This document shows positions 15,838 to 25,564 of a DNA stretch of 64,000 nucleotides, piece by piece. The stretch is taken from the NCBI GenBank assembly GCA_016208165.1, contig JACQYL010000058.1:34455-98454 (forward strand), given 5' to 3'. Below the pieces are notes generated by a model. The model had not been told where the DNA came from. It searched no databases and was given only the letters and a program-made list of their open reading frames with translations. The position numbers and the translations under genes are program-made. The DNA comes from Deltaproteobacteria bacterium (GTDB taxonomy: Bacteria; Desulfobacterota; Desulfarculia; JACQYL01). Within the stretch, counting starts at the first letter, position 1. Each line of letters begins with the position of its first letter.

Positions 15838-17964
15838 TTGTTCGCGTCGTGGTTCTTGGGCATCTTTGCAGGCGCGGCCTCGGCCCGTCGATTGCCCGCC
15901 GGCCGATCGGAGTTGTTTTATATAGGCGGGATCGTGGGGCTACCCGCGCTCCTGACCGGCGTCCTGAGCCTAACCTACACTGCGCGGGCGTTCACTTCGG
16001 CTTCGCCCGGCGAAGTTCCGGACCTTTGGTCGAACCTCGCCATCGTAACGGGCTTAACAGCCCCCGTGGGATTCCTGGTCGGAGCGGTATTCGTGCTGGC
16101 TACGGACGTTTACGGGGCCCATATTCGGCGGAAAGCGGTAAGCGGGGGCGCCGTCTACGTTCTGGAAACGCTGGGATCCGTCTCGGGGCTGTTCCTGTTC
16201 ACCTTCTTTCTGGTGAGGCGTGTCAGCGGGATCGACGTGGCCTTGGGCTGCCTTTGGCTGTCGCTGATGCTGCTGGTAGCCCTGACGCGCGGTTCTTTTA
16301 TCCTTAAAATACTCGGGTGGGCGCTCCTTTCCATCCTCCTGGTCGTCGCGGTCGGGACTTCCATGCCCCAACGATTCCAGGAAAGGCTCGCCGAGCGGCG
16401 CTGGCGGTCCTTGCACCCCGGCCTGGAAAGGCGGGTGTCCGTGGATTCGCCCTATCAGCATATCGGGCTGGGCGAGCGGGGCGGCGAATACAGCCTGTTC
16501 GGGAATGGCGCCTATTTTTACTCGTTCCCGAACCCCAGCCTGTTCGACGAAGAGGCGCATCTCGTGTACACGGTGGCCGATGCGCCTCGGAAGATCCTGC
16601 TGATCGGGAACGGACCCGGCGCCCTGCTGCATTCCTTTCTCAAACTCCCGATAGAACGGATTACGGTATTGGAAATGGATCCGACCCTGGTGAACGTGGT
16701 GACGCGTCATCTGGACCCCGGCATGCGTTCGGATCTGAGCCGTCCTGAATGCCGTCCGGTCATCGGCGATCCAAGGGCCTTTGTCCGCTCCACCGCGGAT
16801 CGATACGACCTGATTTGGCTCGAGTATCCTTCCCCCGACTCGATCCTCCTGGGACGTGTGTTTACCCGCGAATTCTATGAGGATGTGTCCGATGCGCTGA
16901 GTCCGAAAGGGGTTTTTGTAACCCCGATCAACGTAAGCGGGACCTATCTGGGGGCCGAAACGGGCGCGCTGTTCCGTTCCGTTTTCTACACATTGAAATC
17001 CGTCTTTAAAGACGTCCGGTTCACGTCCGAACCGTCGGTTCGCTTCTTCTCGGCCAAGACGGAAGGCGTTCTCATGGACGATCCCAGGGCCTTGGCCGAT
17101 CGGTACCAAAGACTGGGCGTCTCGAGTCCTTTTTTCTTTCCCGAATCCTTCATGATGGTTTTTTCATCCAGCCGAAAACGCCTGCTCGAAGACGTTCTGG
17201 AAAAGGACACGGATACCGATCTCAACACGGACGATCGGCCCCAAGTCGTGCTGAACCAGATGACGATCCGTCAGAAACAGGCGGGGCGCCAAAGGTCCGT
17301 CGAGTTTCTGGCGTCGCTGAAGTCACTTCCCGACATCCGGCCTTTTTTTCTCATCGCACTGACACTCGCCGTCGGGGTTCTCGTGTTCAAAGGCGGACGA
17401 AACGGCGCGGCCTGCAGCACCATTTTCTCCACCGGACTGTGCGCCATGTCGTTCGAGATGATACTCCTGTTCGTGTATCAAACTCGGAAAGGCGCTCTGT
17501 ACGAGGAGGTGGGCCTGGTAACGGCCCTGTTTATGCTGGGGCTGGGCGTCGGAGCTGTAGCGGCCCTGAACCGGTCCCGTCGAAACGGTTCCACCCGCCG
17601 GCCGATCCTGTGGCTGGACATGGGCCTGACCGGCCTGGTCTCCCTCGCGCTGCTGCCTTTGGACCTGCTGGGCGGTCCGCTCCTGTGGTTCCTGGTGACG
17701 GCCGCGGGAGCGCTGGCCGGAGCCCAGTTTCCGCTGGTGTTTTCCTACCGGCTCGGCGCCGATTCGGGGGCCCGGGCCGTAGCCTCGGCCGCTTCGGACC
17801 TCGAAGCATGGGACCATGGCGGCGCATTGGTGGGCGCACTCGTCACGGGATCGCTTCTAGTCCCGGTGGTGGGTGTGTCGGGCTGCGCCGCGGTTTTGAT
17901 TGCGGTAAAAACGGGTAACGTCGCGGTGTTGTTGTTGCGAAGAAATCGAGATGGGAAAGCATGA
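15838..17964 (+). CDS. Membrane spermidine-synthase-like protein, N-terminus probably truncated
   Basis: A 708-residue protein with a Rossmann methyltransferase-like aminopropyltransferase domain between two membrane blocks. N-terminal hydrophobic helices span about 1-195. The synthase domain spans about 200-480: RVSVDSPYQHI, ILLIGNGPGALLHSF and ITVLEMDPTLV, with PECRPVIGDPRAFV. C-terminal helices span about 510-700. Related fused MFS/SpeE-like proteins usually begin with one more membrane helix ending in FMAGLALGS-like sequence; here the frame opens at TTG 15838 directly in the equivalent of FLGIFAGA, right after hairpin repeat copy 2. The catalytic Asp pair of true spermidine synthases is not clearly kept (LIWLEYPSP), so polyamine synthesis is doubtful. 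It lies downstream of the radical SAM gene. Confidence 0.75.
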   Translation: MFASWFLGIFAGAASARRLPAGRSELFYIGGIVGLPALLTGVLSLTYTARAFTSASPGEVPDLWSNLAIVTGLTAPVGFLVGAVFVLATDVYGAHIRRKAVSGGAVYVLETLGSVSGLFLFTFFLVRRVSGIDVALGCLWLSLMLLVALTRGSFILKILGWALLSILLVVAVGTSMPQRFQERLAERRWRSLHPGLERRVSVDSPYQHIGLGERGGEYSLFGNGAYFYSFPNPSLFDEEAHLVYTVADAPRKILLIGNGPGALLHSFLKLPIERITVLEMDPTLVNVVTRHLDPGMRSDLSRPECRPVIGDPRAFVRSTADRYDLIWLEYPSPDSILLGRVFTREFYEDVSDALSPKGVFVTPINVSGTYLGAETGALFRSVFYTLKSVFKDVRFTSEPSVRFFSAKTEGVLMDDPRALADRYQRLGVSSPFFFPESFMMVFSSSRKRLLEDVLEKDTDTDLNTDDRPQVVLNQMTIRQKQAGRQRSVEFLASLKSLPDIRPFFLIALTLAVGVLVFKGGRNGAACSTIFSTGLCAMSFEMILLFVYQTRKGALYEEVGLVTALFMLGLGVGAVAALNRSRRNGSTRRPILWLDMGLTGLVSLALLPLDLLGGPLLWFLVTAAGALAGAQFPLVFSYRLGADSGARAVASAASDLEAWDHGGALVGALVTGSLLVPVVGVSGCAAVLIAVKTGNVAVLLLRRNRDGKA

Positions 17965-17996
17965 TTCGTTCAAACGCCCCAACATTGCACACGACA

Positions 17997-20807
17997 TCAG
18001 ACGCCCCGCAGTTGAATCCCGGACGGTAACGACTCGCCGAACACCAGCGAATCCTCTTCCGCGTCCGGGGAGACGATCTCCTCGAGTGGATGTATGTATC
18101 TGTGATTGATCTGCTCCCGATTCATCCAGGCCCGGGCTGAGTCCAACACCTTTTCGGGCAAATCCCTTTCCCGGTCGCCCACCAGGCGGGCCAACCGACA
18201 TACGGCGCGCGCCACGGGATCCGGATTTCTCCAGGTCTGCCCGATCATCCATGCAACCCAGTCGGAAACCTCCTCTTTGGAAACCACGCGATCCAAGGGG
18301 CCATAGAACGGAATCCTCGCGCCCAGCCTCGAGAGGACCCACCAATCGTGCGGGCTATTTTTCTTTGGGGTGAGTCCCGCCAGCAAGCTCCCTCCAAGCT
18401 CTCCTCTGATATCGGCCGGCAGCCGTTCCAGATTGGCGGCAGTGCGCCACATTTCCAGCAGTTCCTGAGGGTTCAATCGGATCTTCTCTTTGGGCTTCTT
18501 CGTTCCAACCAGTAGATGGGGAGACAACTGCTGATACAAATACTTCTGTTGGCCGGCGCTCAAACCGCCCGAAGCCCTGCGCCACAGTATCCACCACTCC
18601 ACCCTGCACTGGGCGTCCTTGGGGAATCGCAGGCCTCGTCCGAACAGTTTCCACACTCGCCCGATCCGCCATTCATCCAGGGGATCCCCGAATCCCGGCC
18701 GAATACAAAAACCCAACAGGTTCAGCCAGCGCGCTTCATGCAATGGGCTCGGACCTCGACCGTCATCGATCTTGAGAATCGCATCTCCCAAGCGCCTCAA
18801 GGCCGGACCTGGAATGGACTCCTTCTCCAGTTCGATGGCCTCCTCTAATTCACGCACCAGCTTCTCCGGATTCGCGCTCCCGGAACTGCTTTGTCCGAAC
18901 GCATCAGAAATAAGGGAAACCGCTTTTTCGATGCGGGCTTCGTCCAGCGTTTCCCCGGCGTCAACGGTCTGGTCCTTCGGGACGCCCCGCAGATCGAATT
19001 GGAGGCGCCAACTGTTCGAGCCGGACGCTGTGCGGCATCTCAACTCCAGTGTCCCGATCTCCGTGTACGTCACTTCCACCAGCACGGGAACCGCGGTTTC
19101 TCCCGCCTTTTTCCCGAAGCGTATGACCGTATGCAGCGGCGGGAGTTGTGTCAGGTCGTCGGGCGACACCTCGACCAGATCGCCGAGCCGATCTCCGGAC
19201 CGGGCCGTCGAGCTGAACAAGTCGAAACGCACCGGCTGGTTGGCCAAGACCTGAAATTCGTGCTGCGTGATAACAAACTGTTTGCCCTCGTCCACACCCC
19301 GTTCCAAGATGCACAGGGCCTTCGTGTCCCGCCGCGGAAACGGATGATCTCCGGCTTCCGAATCCAGGCCCAGAAAATAGGCGCGAGGGCTTCCGCTGCC
19401 TACACGCACCCCCCTTCCCCGCCGGACCATTCCATAGTAGGAGGCGCCCAGGGCTACGGCCAGATCCGGGTTGGGATTGGGCAGCGTCCGAAAATCCCAT
19501 TCCGGGTCCGCCGTTTCCCGGAACCAGCTTCGAACCGCTTCCATTACTCGGTCACGCAGCACGGCGGACCGGAACACGCCTCCATTGAACATAATCAGGT
19601 CGGGGTAGGGTTCGGACCTGCCGATGGTGTCTTTGAATTCAGCGGTGTGCTTTAATAGGAACCTCCACAGATGGACCGTTATGGCCGGCTCCTTGGCGTA
19701 TGGAAGCCCGAACTCGGTGATCCCCTTTCTGTGATCCTCTTGTTCGCGTCCTTCCTTGACGAGGGGGAAAAAACCCTCCACGAGAATCCGCTCGACCTGC
19801 TCTTTCGTGAGAGTGTCCGACAAGGTCCCGGCGATCAGCTTCTGGCCCGTGCCGGCCACGACGACCTTAATGCGTTCTTCCCGCCCTTCCAAGATCGCCT
19901 CCTTGGCCTGGCGACACTGATGAACCAGGGCCTGCCACCGGGTCGAGTCCAGACTGCCCACCTTGCCGGTCAGCTTGTGTTCCACCGATCTGGCCAGGGC
20001 CAGATCCATGTTGTCGCCTCCCAGCATCATGTGATCGCTGACAGCCAGACGCTCGAAACGGGGGCTTCCGTCGGCTTCCCGTAACGTGATCAGGGAGAAG
20101 TCGGTCGTGCCGCCCCCCACGTCGCACACCAGGACAGCCTCACCCGGACGGATGTGATTGCTCCAATCCTGCTCGTGTTCCCGTAGCCACGAATAGAACG
20201 CGGCCAGCGGTTCCTCGATAAGCGTAACCCGGTGGAGACCCGCTTTGCGAGCCGCGGTGACGGTCAGTTCCCTCGCCGCTTCGTCGAAGGAAGCCGGCAC
20301 CGTCAGTATGATGTCCTGGTTCTCGAGGAGCATCTCCTCCTCACGAGCGGCAAACGTATGGTTCCAGGCCGCCTTCAAATGCTCCAGATAGGAGGCCGAA
20401 GCATCCACGGGAGATACCTTGGCGATCGCCGGATCCGCCCCCCAGGGCAATATGGGGGCCAGTCGGTCTACGTCCCCATGACACAACCAGGATTTGGCCG
20501 AAGCGACCAGACGTCCGGGTACGCGCGCGCCTTGCTCTCTCGCGAAAATTCCAACCGCCTGTGACGAATCCTGTCGCCATGGTAAGGAGGTGGCCCCTTT
20601 GGGCAACTCATGTCCGCCCGACAGATACAGGAACGAGGGCAATACTTGCTCCGTCGAAACCATGCCTGCATCCACCAGTTGCGGGACACGAAACAGCTCG
20701 ATGGGCGGACGATCCTGGTCCATTCCTTCGGGTCTGACAAAAGAAAGGGCTGAATTGGTCGTTCCAAGGTCAATGCCTATGATGTATCTGTCTTCCGATC
20801 CGTCCAT
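17997..20807 (-). CDS. Hsp70-family protein with long C-terminal extension
   Basis: A 936-residue actin/Hsp70-fold ATPase. Phosphate-1 motif YIIGIDLGTTNSALSFV, phosphate-2 AVLVCDVGGGTTDFSLI and the adenosine-side GGVFRSAVLRDRVMEAV are intact. It lacks DnaK's usual substrate-binding domain. A beta-rich region (about 480-620) with EVTYTEIGTLELRC matches its neighbour, then a helical extension of about 300 residues (about 620-936) is unique to this copy. It is the second gene of the cassette DUF2760-type protein, Hsp70 (602 aa), Hsp70 (936 aa), all on the minus strand. No dnaJ or grpE lies nearby. It is probably a specialised chaperone or regulator rather than housekeeping DnaK. Confidence 0.88.
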   Translation of the reverse strand: MDGSEDRYIIGIDLGTTNSALSFVRPEGMDQDRPPIELFRVPQLVDAGMVSTEQVLPSFLYLSGGHELPKGATSLPWRQDSSQAVGIFAREQGARVPGRLVASAKSWLCHGDVDRLAPILPWGADPAIAKVSPVDASASYLEHLKAAWNHTFAAREEEMLLENQDIILTVPASFDEAARELTVTAARKAGLHRVTLIEEPLAAFYSWLREHEQDWSNHIRPGEAVLVCDVGGGTTDFSLITLREADGSPRFERLAVSDHMMLGGDNMDLALARSVEHKLTGKVGSLDSTRWQALVHQCRQAKEAILEGREERIKVVVAGTGQKLIAGTLSDTLTKEQVERILVEGFFPLVKEGREQEDHRKGITEFGLPYAKEPAITVHLWRFLLKHTAEFKDTIGRSEPYPDLIMFNGGVFRSAVLRDRVMEAVRSWFRETADPEWDFRTLPNPNPDLAVALGASYYGMVRRGRGVRVGSGSPRAYFLGLDSEAGDHPFPRRDTKALCILERGVDEGKQFVITQHEFQVLANQPVRFDLFSSTARSGDRLGDLVEVSPDDLTQLPPLHTVIRFGKKAGETAVPVLVEVTYTEIGTLELRCRTASGSNSWRLQFDLRGVPKDQTVDAGETLDEARIEKAVSLISDAFGQSSSGSANPEKLVRELEEAIELEKESIPGPALRRLGDAILKIDDGRGPSPLHEARWLNLLGFCIRPGFGDPLDEWRIGRVWKLFGRGLRFPKDAQCRVEWWILWRRASGGLSAGQQKYLYQQLSPHLLVGTKKPKEKIRLNPQELLEMWRTAANLERLPADIRGELGGSLLAGLTPKKNSPHDWWVLSRLGARIPFYGPLDRVVSKEEVSDWVAWMIGQTWRNPDPVARAVCRLARLVGDRERDLPEKVLDSARAWMNREQINHRYIHPLEEIVSPDAEEDSLVFGESLPSGIQLRGV

Positions 20808-20991
20808 GGTCTCAGATTCCCGAAAAAGACTGGTTTGAGCTGTTCGTGGTTCGAAATATCTTTGTCGCGTCGACGAGGGCTTGTATCATGGTCGAACATC
20901 CTCGATGAAGACGCGCTCCTCCGGCCTGGTTGGTCCGGAGCCCGGATACGGGCCGCCGTCTGAATGCAGGATAGAAGGGACGCATAAGGGC

Positions 20992-22800
20992 TCACTGTTC
21001 CCGCACGTTGAACTCGAGCTTCCACCTTTGATTCCGCTCGGTATTGACGCACCAGAGTTCCAGCGTTCCCACCTCGGTAACCCGGACCTCGAGCATCACG
21101 GGCACCACCGATCCCTCCTCGCCTTCGGAATCGAGCCGGGTCTCGATCGTGGTGATCTCCTGGATTTCATCTTCCCAGGTCTCGACGACGTCACCACACC
21201 GGTCTTCTTTCCGGAGGGTGGATCCAAGAAAATGGAACTCGACCTGTTCCCCTACCACCAGACCGAATTGCCGCTCCGGAATAACCGCCTCGGCGCCTTC
21301 TTCCATACCAAAGGGAACCACGCATAGGGCTTTCAAGGGGGAAGGCACTCCCGGAACCGCCGGCATCAAGCTTTCGATCCCTATATAGTAAGAACGTCCG
21401 GTTCCTCCACGAATGCGAATCCCTCTTCCCTGACGAGCCAGGCCGTAATAGGCGGCGCCACGAGCCACGGCGGACTCCAGGTCCCGGCTTTCCAGCTCAC
21501 GGATCCGAGCCCGTGCCCCGGTGTGCGCCCATGAATCGAGGACCTCCAGCAGTTGTCGCCGCAGAGGGTCTCCTTTCATGACTCCCCCATTGAAGAGAAC
21601 GGCCGTGGGGATAACCAGCTCTTCGCCGGCCTGAGCGTCTCCAGCGCCGGCCAGGAACTTGGCGAGGTATCGGGTAATGGCCGGGTCCTCGGCATAGGGA
21701 AGTCCGAATTCTCTTATGCCCGCACGACGGGAAGCGGCGGGCCGATCCGAGGCCTGGCACCGTGGGAAGAACCCGTCCAGTAAGATGGACTCGATTTCGG
21801 TTCGGCTGAGCTCGCTCCGCAAGGTTCCGGCGATGAGTCCCGTCCCTCTACCCGGAATCGATACGGGGACCCTATCCATATCCGCGCCGAGTAACAGCTT
21901 CTCTTTTGCGTCCCTCGCTTTGTGCCAGAGGATACGCATCTGCCACGAGTCGAGATTATGGCCTTGATCCTTGAACTTCCGACGCAGGGCGTAGGCCAAC
22001 GCCAGATCCATGTTTTCGCCGCCCACAAGAATATGATCCCCAACCGCCACCCGATCGAGGGTGAGATCTCCCTGGTCTTCGCCCACTCGGATCAAGCTGA
22101 AATCGGTCGTTCCGCCGCCGACATCGCAGACCAGGATCGTGTCACCCGCCTTGACCGCTTTTCTCCACGTATCGTGCATGCCTTCGATCCAGGCGTAAAA
22201 CGCGGCCTGTGGCTCTTCCAGGAGCGTAATTGCCCCCAGACCCGCGATTTCCGCGGCTTTCACGGTGAGTTCCCTGGCGACCGCATCAAACGAGGCCGGC
22301 ACGGTCAGGAGTATTTCCTGGTGTTCGAGACGGCGGGACGGATCGTCTTTCGCCATGGAATGGTTCCAGGCTTGTCTGATGTGATCGAGATACGCGGCCG
22401 AGGCCTCCACGGGGGATACTTTTTCCACGTCCGCAGAATCTTCCCAGGGAAGAATCGGTTTGCTCCGATCCACGCCGCTGTTGCACAACCATGATTTGGC
22501 CGAGGATACCAGCCGAGAAGGAATCTCGGCTCCCCTTTCTCGAGCGAATTCGCCGACTGCGCGCGAGTTCTTGCCCCAAGGCAAATTCAGGTCGCTTTCC
22601 TTTACATCATGAGGCCCCGGTAAAAACAGAAACGACGGCAGCAGCATGCGTTCTTCCACGCGGCCGGCATCGACAACCTGCGGCAACGGGAACAAGGATA
22701 TGTCGGGTTCTTGGGAGTCGGAATCCGGCGCCTGTGTATAGGCCAACACCGAATTGGTGGTGCCAAGATCGATCCCCACTATGTATCGTGGATGAGTCAT
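20992..22800 (-). CDS. Hsp70-family protein (short paralogue)
   Basis: A 602-residue Hsp70-fold ATPase: YIVGIDLGTTNSVLAYT, TILVCDVGGGTTDFSLI and FNGGVMKGDPLRRQLLE. It aligns along its whole length with the first two thirds of the next gene, including the shared stretches RLVSSAKSWLC and EVGTLELWC, so the pair arose by duplication and then gained or lost the C-terminal extension. The C-terminus stops after the beta domain and has no helical lid. ATG at 22800 follows GGAGGG. A 184-bp gap separates it from the longer paralogue. It is transcribed with the DUF2760-type gene upstream. The two may form a heteromeric chaperone. Confidence 0.88.
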   Translation of the reverse strand: MTHPRYIVGIDLGTTNSVLAYTQAPDSDSQEPDISLFPLPQVVDAGRVEERMLLPSFLFLPGPHDVKESDLNLPWGKNSRAVGEFARERGAEIPSRLVSSAKSWLCNSGVDRSKPILPWEDSADVEKVSPVEASAAYLDHIRQAWNHSMAKDDPSRRLEHQEILLTVPASFDAVARELTVKAAEIAGLGAITLLEEPQAAFYAWIEGMHDTWRKAVKAGDTILVCDVGGGTTDFSLIRVGEDQGDLTLDRVAVGDHILVGGENMDLALAYALRRKFKDQGHNLDSWQMRILWHKARDAKEKLLLGADMDRVPVSIPGRGTGLIAGTLRSELSRTEIESILLDGFFPRCQASDRPAASRRAGIREFGLPYAEDPAITRYLAKFLAGAGDAQAGEELVIPTAVLFNGGVMKGDPLRRQLLEVLDSWAHTGARARIRELESRDLESAVARGAAYYGLARQGRGIRIRGGTGRSYYIGIESLMPAVPGVPSPLKALCVVPFGMEEGAEAVIPERQFGLVVGEQVEFHFLGSTLRKEDRCGDVVETWEDEIQEITTIETRLDSEGEEGSVVPVMLEVRVTEVGTLELWCVNTERNQRWKLEFNVREQ

Positions 22801-23019
22801 CCGGACCCTCCTTCAGGTTCCAGACTCGAGAGCGAGCTGCAGCTTTTCATCGACGTTGTTTCTGCGATGCGCGGGTAACCTTGACCGCTTTCAAATTTGA
22901 GCCGCACAGCTTCCGGCGGTGCGGCCACGCCCAAGAAGCTTGAATCACATCCTGAAGAAACCTGTTCGGCAACTCTCTCCGAAGGATAAAACGGGGCTCA
23001 GCGAGTGACCGCCGAGGAC

Positions 23020-23784
23020 TCATAATACTTCCACCTCGGCGGGTGCGATAATATTCACATCATAATCAGCCGAAAGTTCAGGCCATGAGACCTTGTCCGC
23101 CCGCCAACCCGGATGACGCAAGATCCCGGTAAAAGTTGGATTGCCGCTTACATTGCCCGTCAGTTTGATGGACGCCGGGTCGAACCCCTCCGGCACGTTC
23201 ACCTTGGATCCTTCCTCAGCGTTCCATACGGGCGCCAGCTTCAAATGCCCGGCTACCACCTTTTTGCACCCTTGATGGACGCTCCGGACCGCCGCACCGA
23301 TCTGCTCGTCCGCGTAGCCGTCCAAGTCTTCCCCGAGGAAGTCCACAAAGCGGCCTTCCTTCTGCAACAAAGATAGAAACACCAGAGCCGTATCCGGTTT
23401 AGACGGTTCCGGCTTTGAAACGGTTTCTTTCGCCGGTTTCGGTTTCAGTTCGGTCTTCCGTACCGGAGTTCCGGAAGCCATGGTTCTTCTTGCCGGCCCT
23501 GAAAACGAGATGGTCAAGATCGCCCACAACGACAGGGTCAGCAACGAAAAGCCCGCCGCGACAGCCCAAATCAGATAGCTGTTCGCCATGAGCAACGTCT
23601 CTTTCGTTTTGTCCAGTTCCGACGCCAGGACGGTCGTATCTTGCGCTGATCTTAAAAGTTCGACTCGGCCAAGGGCTTCCAGGATTACATAACGGCATCC
23701 AACGTACGCTCCCACTCCGATCAACCCCAATACAACCAGCAGCACCAAAAACGTTCGCAGAGAGAGGCTTCCTCTAAGTTGCAT
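23020..23784 (-). CDS. DUF2760-type membrane protein
   Basis: A 254-residue protein with two N-terminal membrane helices (about 9-30 and 68-93), a basic Lys/Pro linker (KPKPAKETVSKPEPSKP, about 111-130) and a conserved cytoplasmic domain from about 130: ALVFLSLLQKEGRFVDFLGEDLDGYADEQIGAAVRSVH, then HPGWRADKVSWPEL near the end. This fits DUF2760, a family seen next to Hsp70-like ATPases in other proteobacteria. The linker resembles a tether between membrane and soluble domain, so it may anchor the Hsp70 pair at the membrane (inference). It is first in the three-gene minus-strand cassette. Confidence 0.8.
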   Translation of the reverse strand: MQLRGSLSLRTFLVLLVVLGLIGVGAYVGCRYVILEALGRVELLRSAQDTTVLASELDKTKETLLMANSYLIWAVAAGFSLLTLSLWAILTISFSGPARRTMASGTPVRKTELKPKPAKETVSKPEPSKPDTALVFLSLLQKEGRFVDFLGEDLDGYADEQIGAAVRSVHQGCKKVVAGHLKLAPVWNAEEGSKVNVPEGFDPASIKLTGNVSGNPTFTGILRHPGWRADKVSWPELSADYDVNIIAPAEVEVL

Positions 23785-24396
23785 GACGACTCCTTCATTC
23801 TAGACATGGTGGTCCCCCGAACCTGGGATGGTTCCCAAAAGTACGGATGAGACGGAAACCCGTCAAGCGGTTTTCTTCTTGATCATACGGCTTTTCCTTT
23901 TCCGCCGAACCTCGAACACCGGATCGGCCTCTCGCCCGCGAAGGCGCCGGCTTCGTCCGGCGCCTTCGATCATGTGCAAAGGAGCGAGTTTATCGGCGAA
24001 CGCCCGTCAAAGATGAACGCTATACTTGACCATAGCGCAATAATTCATTATATGGAACTGACTGCCGGAAGAAGTGCCAATTATTGGACAGCTATCAAAG
24101 ACGCTACCAGTGGCTAAGGGTTGGAAGGCCCTTCAACGGGCTTCATGACAAATGGCGGCCATTCCATAATTCGATTCGAGCACCTGGACATAACCACTGA
24201 AAAAGTCTTTACGCACGTGCTCAGCATAATCCGGGGGCCTACCCCAGGTCTGAAGGTGGCTTCTTCCCCGATGACCCCCGAAAAGTCCGGTCCGAAGAAG
24301 TACAGAGTTGATACCGGTGATCTTCGGGCGCGGCGGTACGGGTGGTGTTCAACTTATCCCGCCACCGGAACATTTATGAAACAGAGGTTTTAACCC
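23785..24396. other. Long divergent intergenic region with a perfect 12-bp hairpin
   Basis: 612 bases between the DUF2760-type gene and fabH. CGAAGGCGCCGG at 23939-23950 pairs perfectly with CCGGCGCCTTCG at 23957-23968 across CTTCGT, with no U-tract. A weak ORF at 24121-24393 has no ribosome-binding site and no recognisable product. AT-rich sequence around 24030-24090 could hold promoters. Confidence 0.45.
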
Positions 24397-25398
24397 ATGT
24401 CGGCCCATGCAACAATCGTAGGAACCGGCTCTTCAGTACCCAAAAGGATACTCTCAAACAAACAGCTTGAATCCCTTGTGGATACGTCGGATGAATGGAT
24501 CACGCGGCGCACAGGCATCAAAGAACGGCGCATTTCAGCTCCTGACGGGACTGAGACATCATCGGAACTGGCCACTCAAGCCTCATTGAACGCCCTCGAA
24601 ATGGCGGGGGTTTCCCCGCTTGAATTGGACATGATCGCCGTTGGAACGGTGACTCCCGATCGCCAGTTCCCCTCCGCGGCATGCATGGTTCAGGAAGCCT
24701 TAAGCGCAGACAACGCGGCTTCATTTGACGTTTCAGCCGGCTGCTCGGGGTTCCTTTTCGCATTGAGCATGGTGGATAACGCCATCCGAACAGGCTCTTG
24801 TCGCAACGCTCTGGTTGCCGGCGTCGAGCGGCTATCGACCATACTGGACTGGCAGGACCGGTCAACCTGTGTGCTCCTGGGCGACGGCGCCGGAGCCGTT
24901 GTAGTGTCCGCCACGACCAACAGCGACGGTATCCTTTCCACCCATCTCAAATCCAACGGCAAATTGTGGAGCCTTTTGTATTCGACATACAGGGACTCCA
25001 ATCCGCCTGAAATCGTGAAGGGTATCGACGTTAAGCCGTTCATCCTGAAAATGGAGGGGAATCGTCTATTCAAAAAAGCGGTCGCTTGCCTGACCGACAT
25101 TTCGAGAGAGGCGCTCGAGCGTAACGGGTTGACGACACGGGACATTCGGCTTGTAATCCCTCATCAGGCCAACCTCCGAATCATTCAGGCCGTCGCTGAC
25201 AACCTGGAAATTCCAATGGACAGCGTGTTAACGAATGTGGACAAGTATGGAAACACGTCATCCGCTTCCATACCCATCGCTTTGGACGAAGCCAATCGAA
25301 AAGGCCTCATCCATAAGGGCGATATTTTGCTCCTCGTTAGTTTCGGGGCCGGCCTGACGTGGGGCGCCGCCATAATAAAGTGGTCCACGGGAAAGTAG
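24397..25398 (+). CDS. fabH: 3-oxoacyl-ACP synthase III (KAS III)
   Basis: A 333-residue condensing enzyme that joins an acyl-CoA starter with malonyl-ACP in fatty acid synthesis. The catalytic triad is visible: Cys in FDVSAGCSGFLFAL (about 112), His in VIPHQANLRII (about 254) and Asn in KYGNTSSAS (about 284). The N-terminal ITRRTGIKERR and C-terminal SFGAGLTWGAA are standard. It stands alone, with no acpP, plsX or fabD beside it, so it could also serve a specialised ketide or signalling route. The start is preceded by a weak ribosome-binding site (AGAGG 11 bases upstream). Confidence 0.93.
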   Translation: MSAHATIVGTGSSVPKRILSNKQLESLVDTSDEWITRRTGIKERRISAPDGTETSSELATQASLNALEMAGVSPLELDMIAVGTVTPDRQFPSAACMVQEALSADNAASFDVSAGCSGFLFALSMVDNAIRTGSCRNALVAGVERLSTILDWQDRSTCVLLGDGAGAVVVSATTNSDGILSTHLKSNGKLWSLLYSTYRDSNPPEIVKGIDVKPFILKMEGNRLFKKAVACLTDISREALERNGLTTRDIRLVIPHQANLRIIQAVADNLEIPMDSVLTNVDKYGNTSSASIPIALDEANRKGLIHKGDILLLVSFGAGLTWGAAIIKWSTGK

Positions 25399-25564
25399 GA
25401 TAACCGCGCGACGCAGAGGGTCCGCCACCGCCGCTCACCGGGCGGCGGCAACGCCGGGAATCCGAGGTTTCATCCTCATGTGTCCGCCGACACGCCGTCA
25501 GGCTCTCTTTTCGCTCGGAAACCGCCGGAAGCACTCGACCAAGCGCTGCATATCCTGAGGAGGC

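Noticed and set aside
18619..19655. Plus-strand ORFs opposite the long Hsp70 gene
   Set aside because: Shadows of the minus-strand coding sequence with Arg/Ser/Pro-rich composition and no motifs.
24121..24393. 90-residue ORF before fabH
   Set aside because: No ribosome-binding site, irregular composition and no recognisable family.
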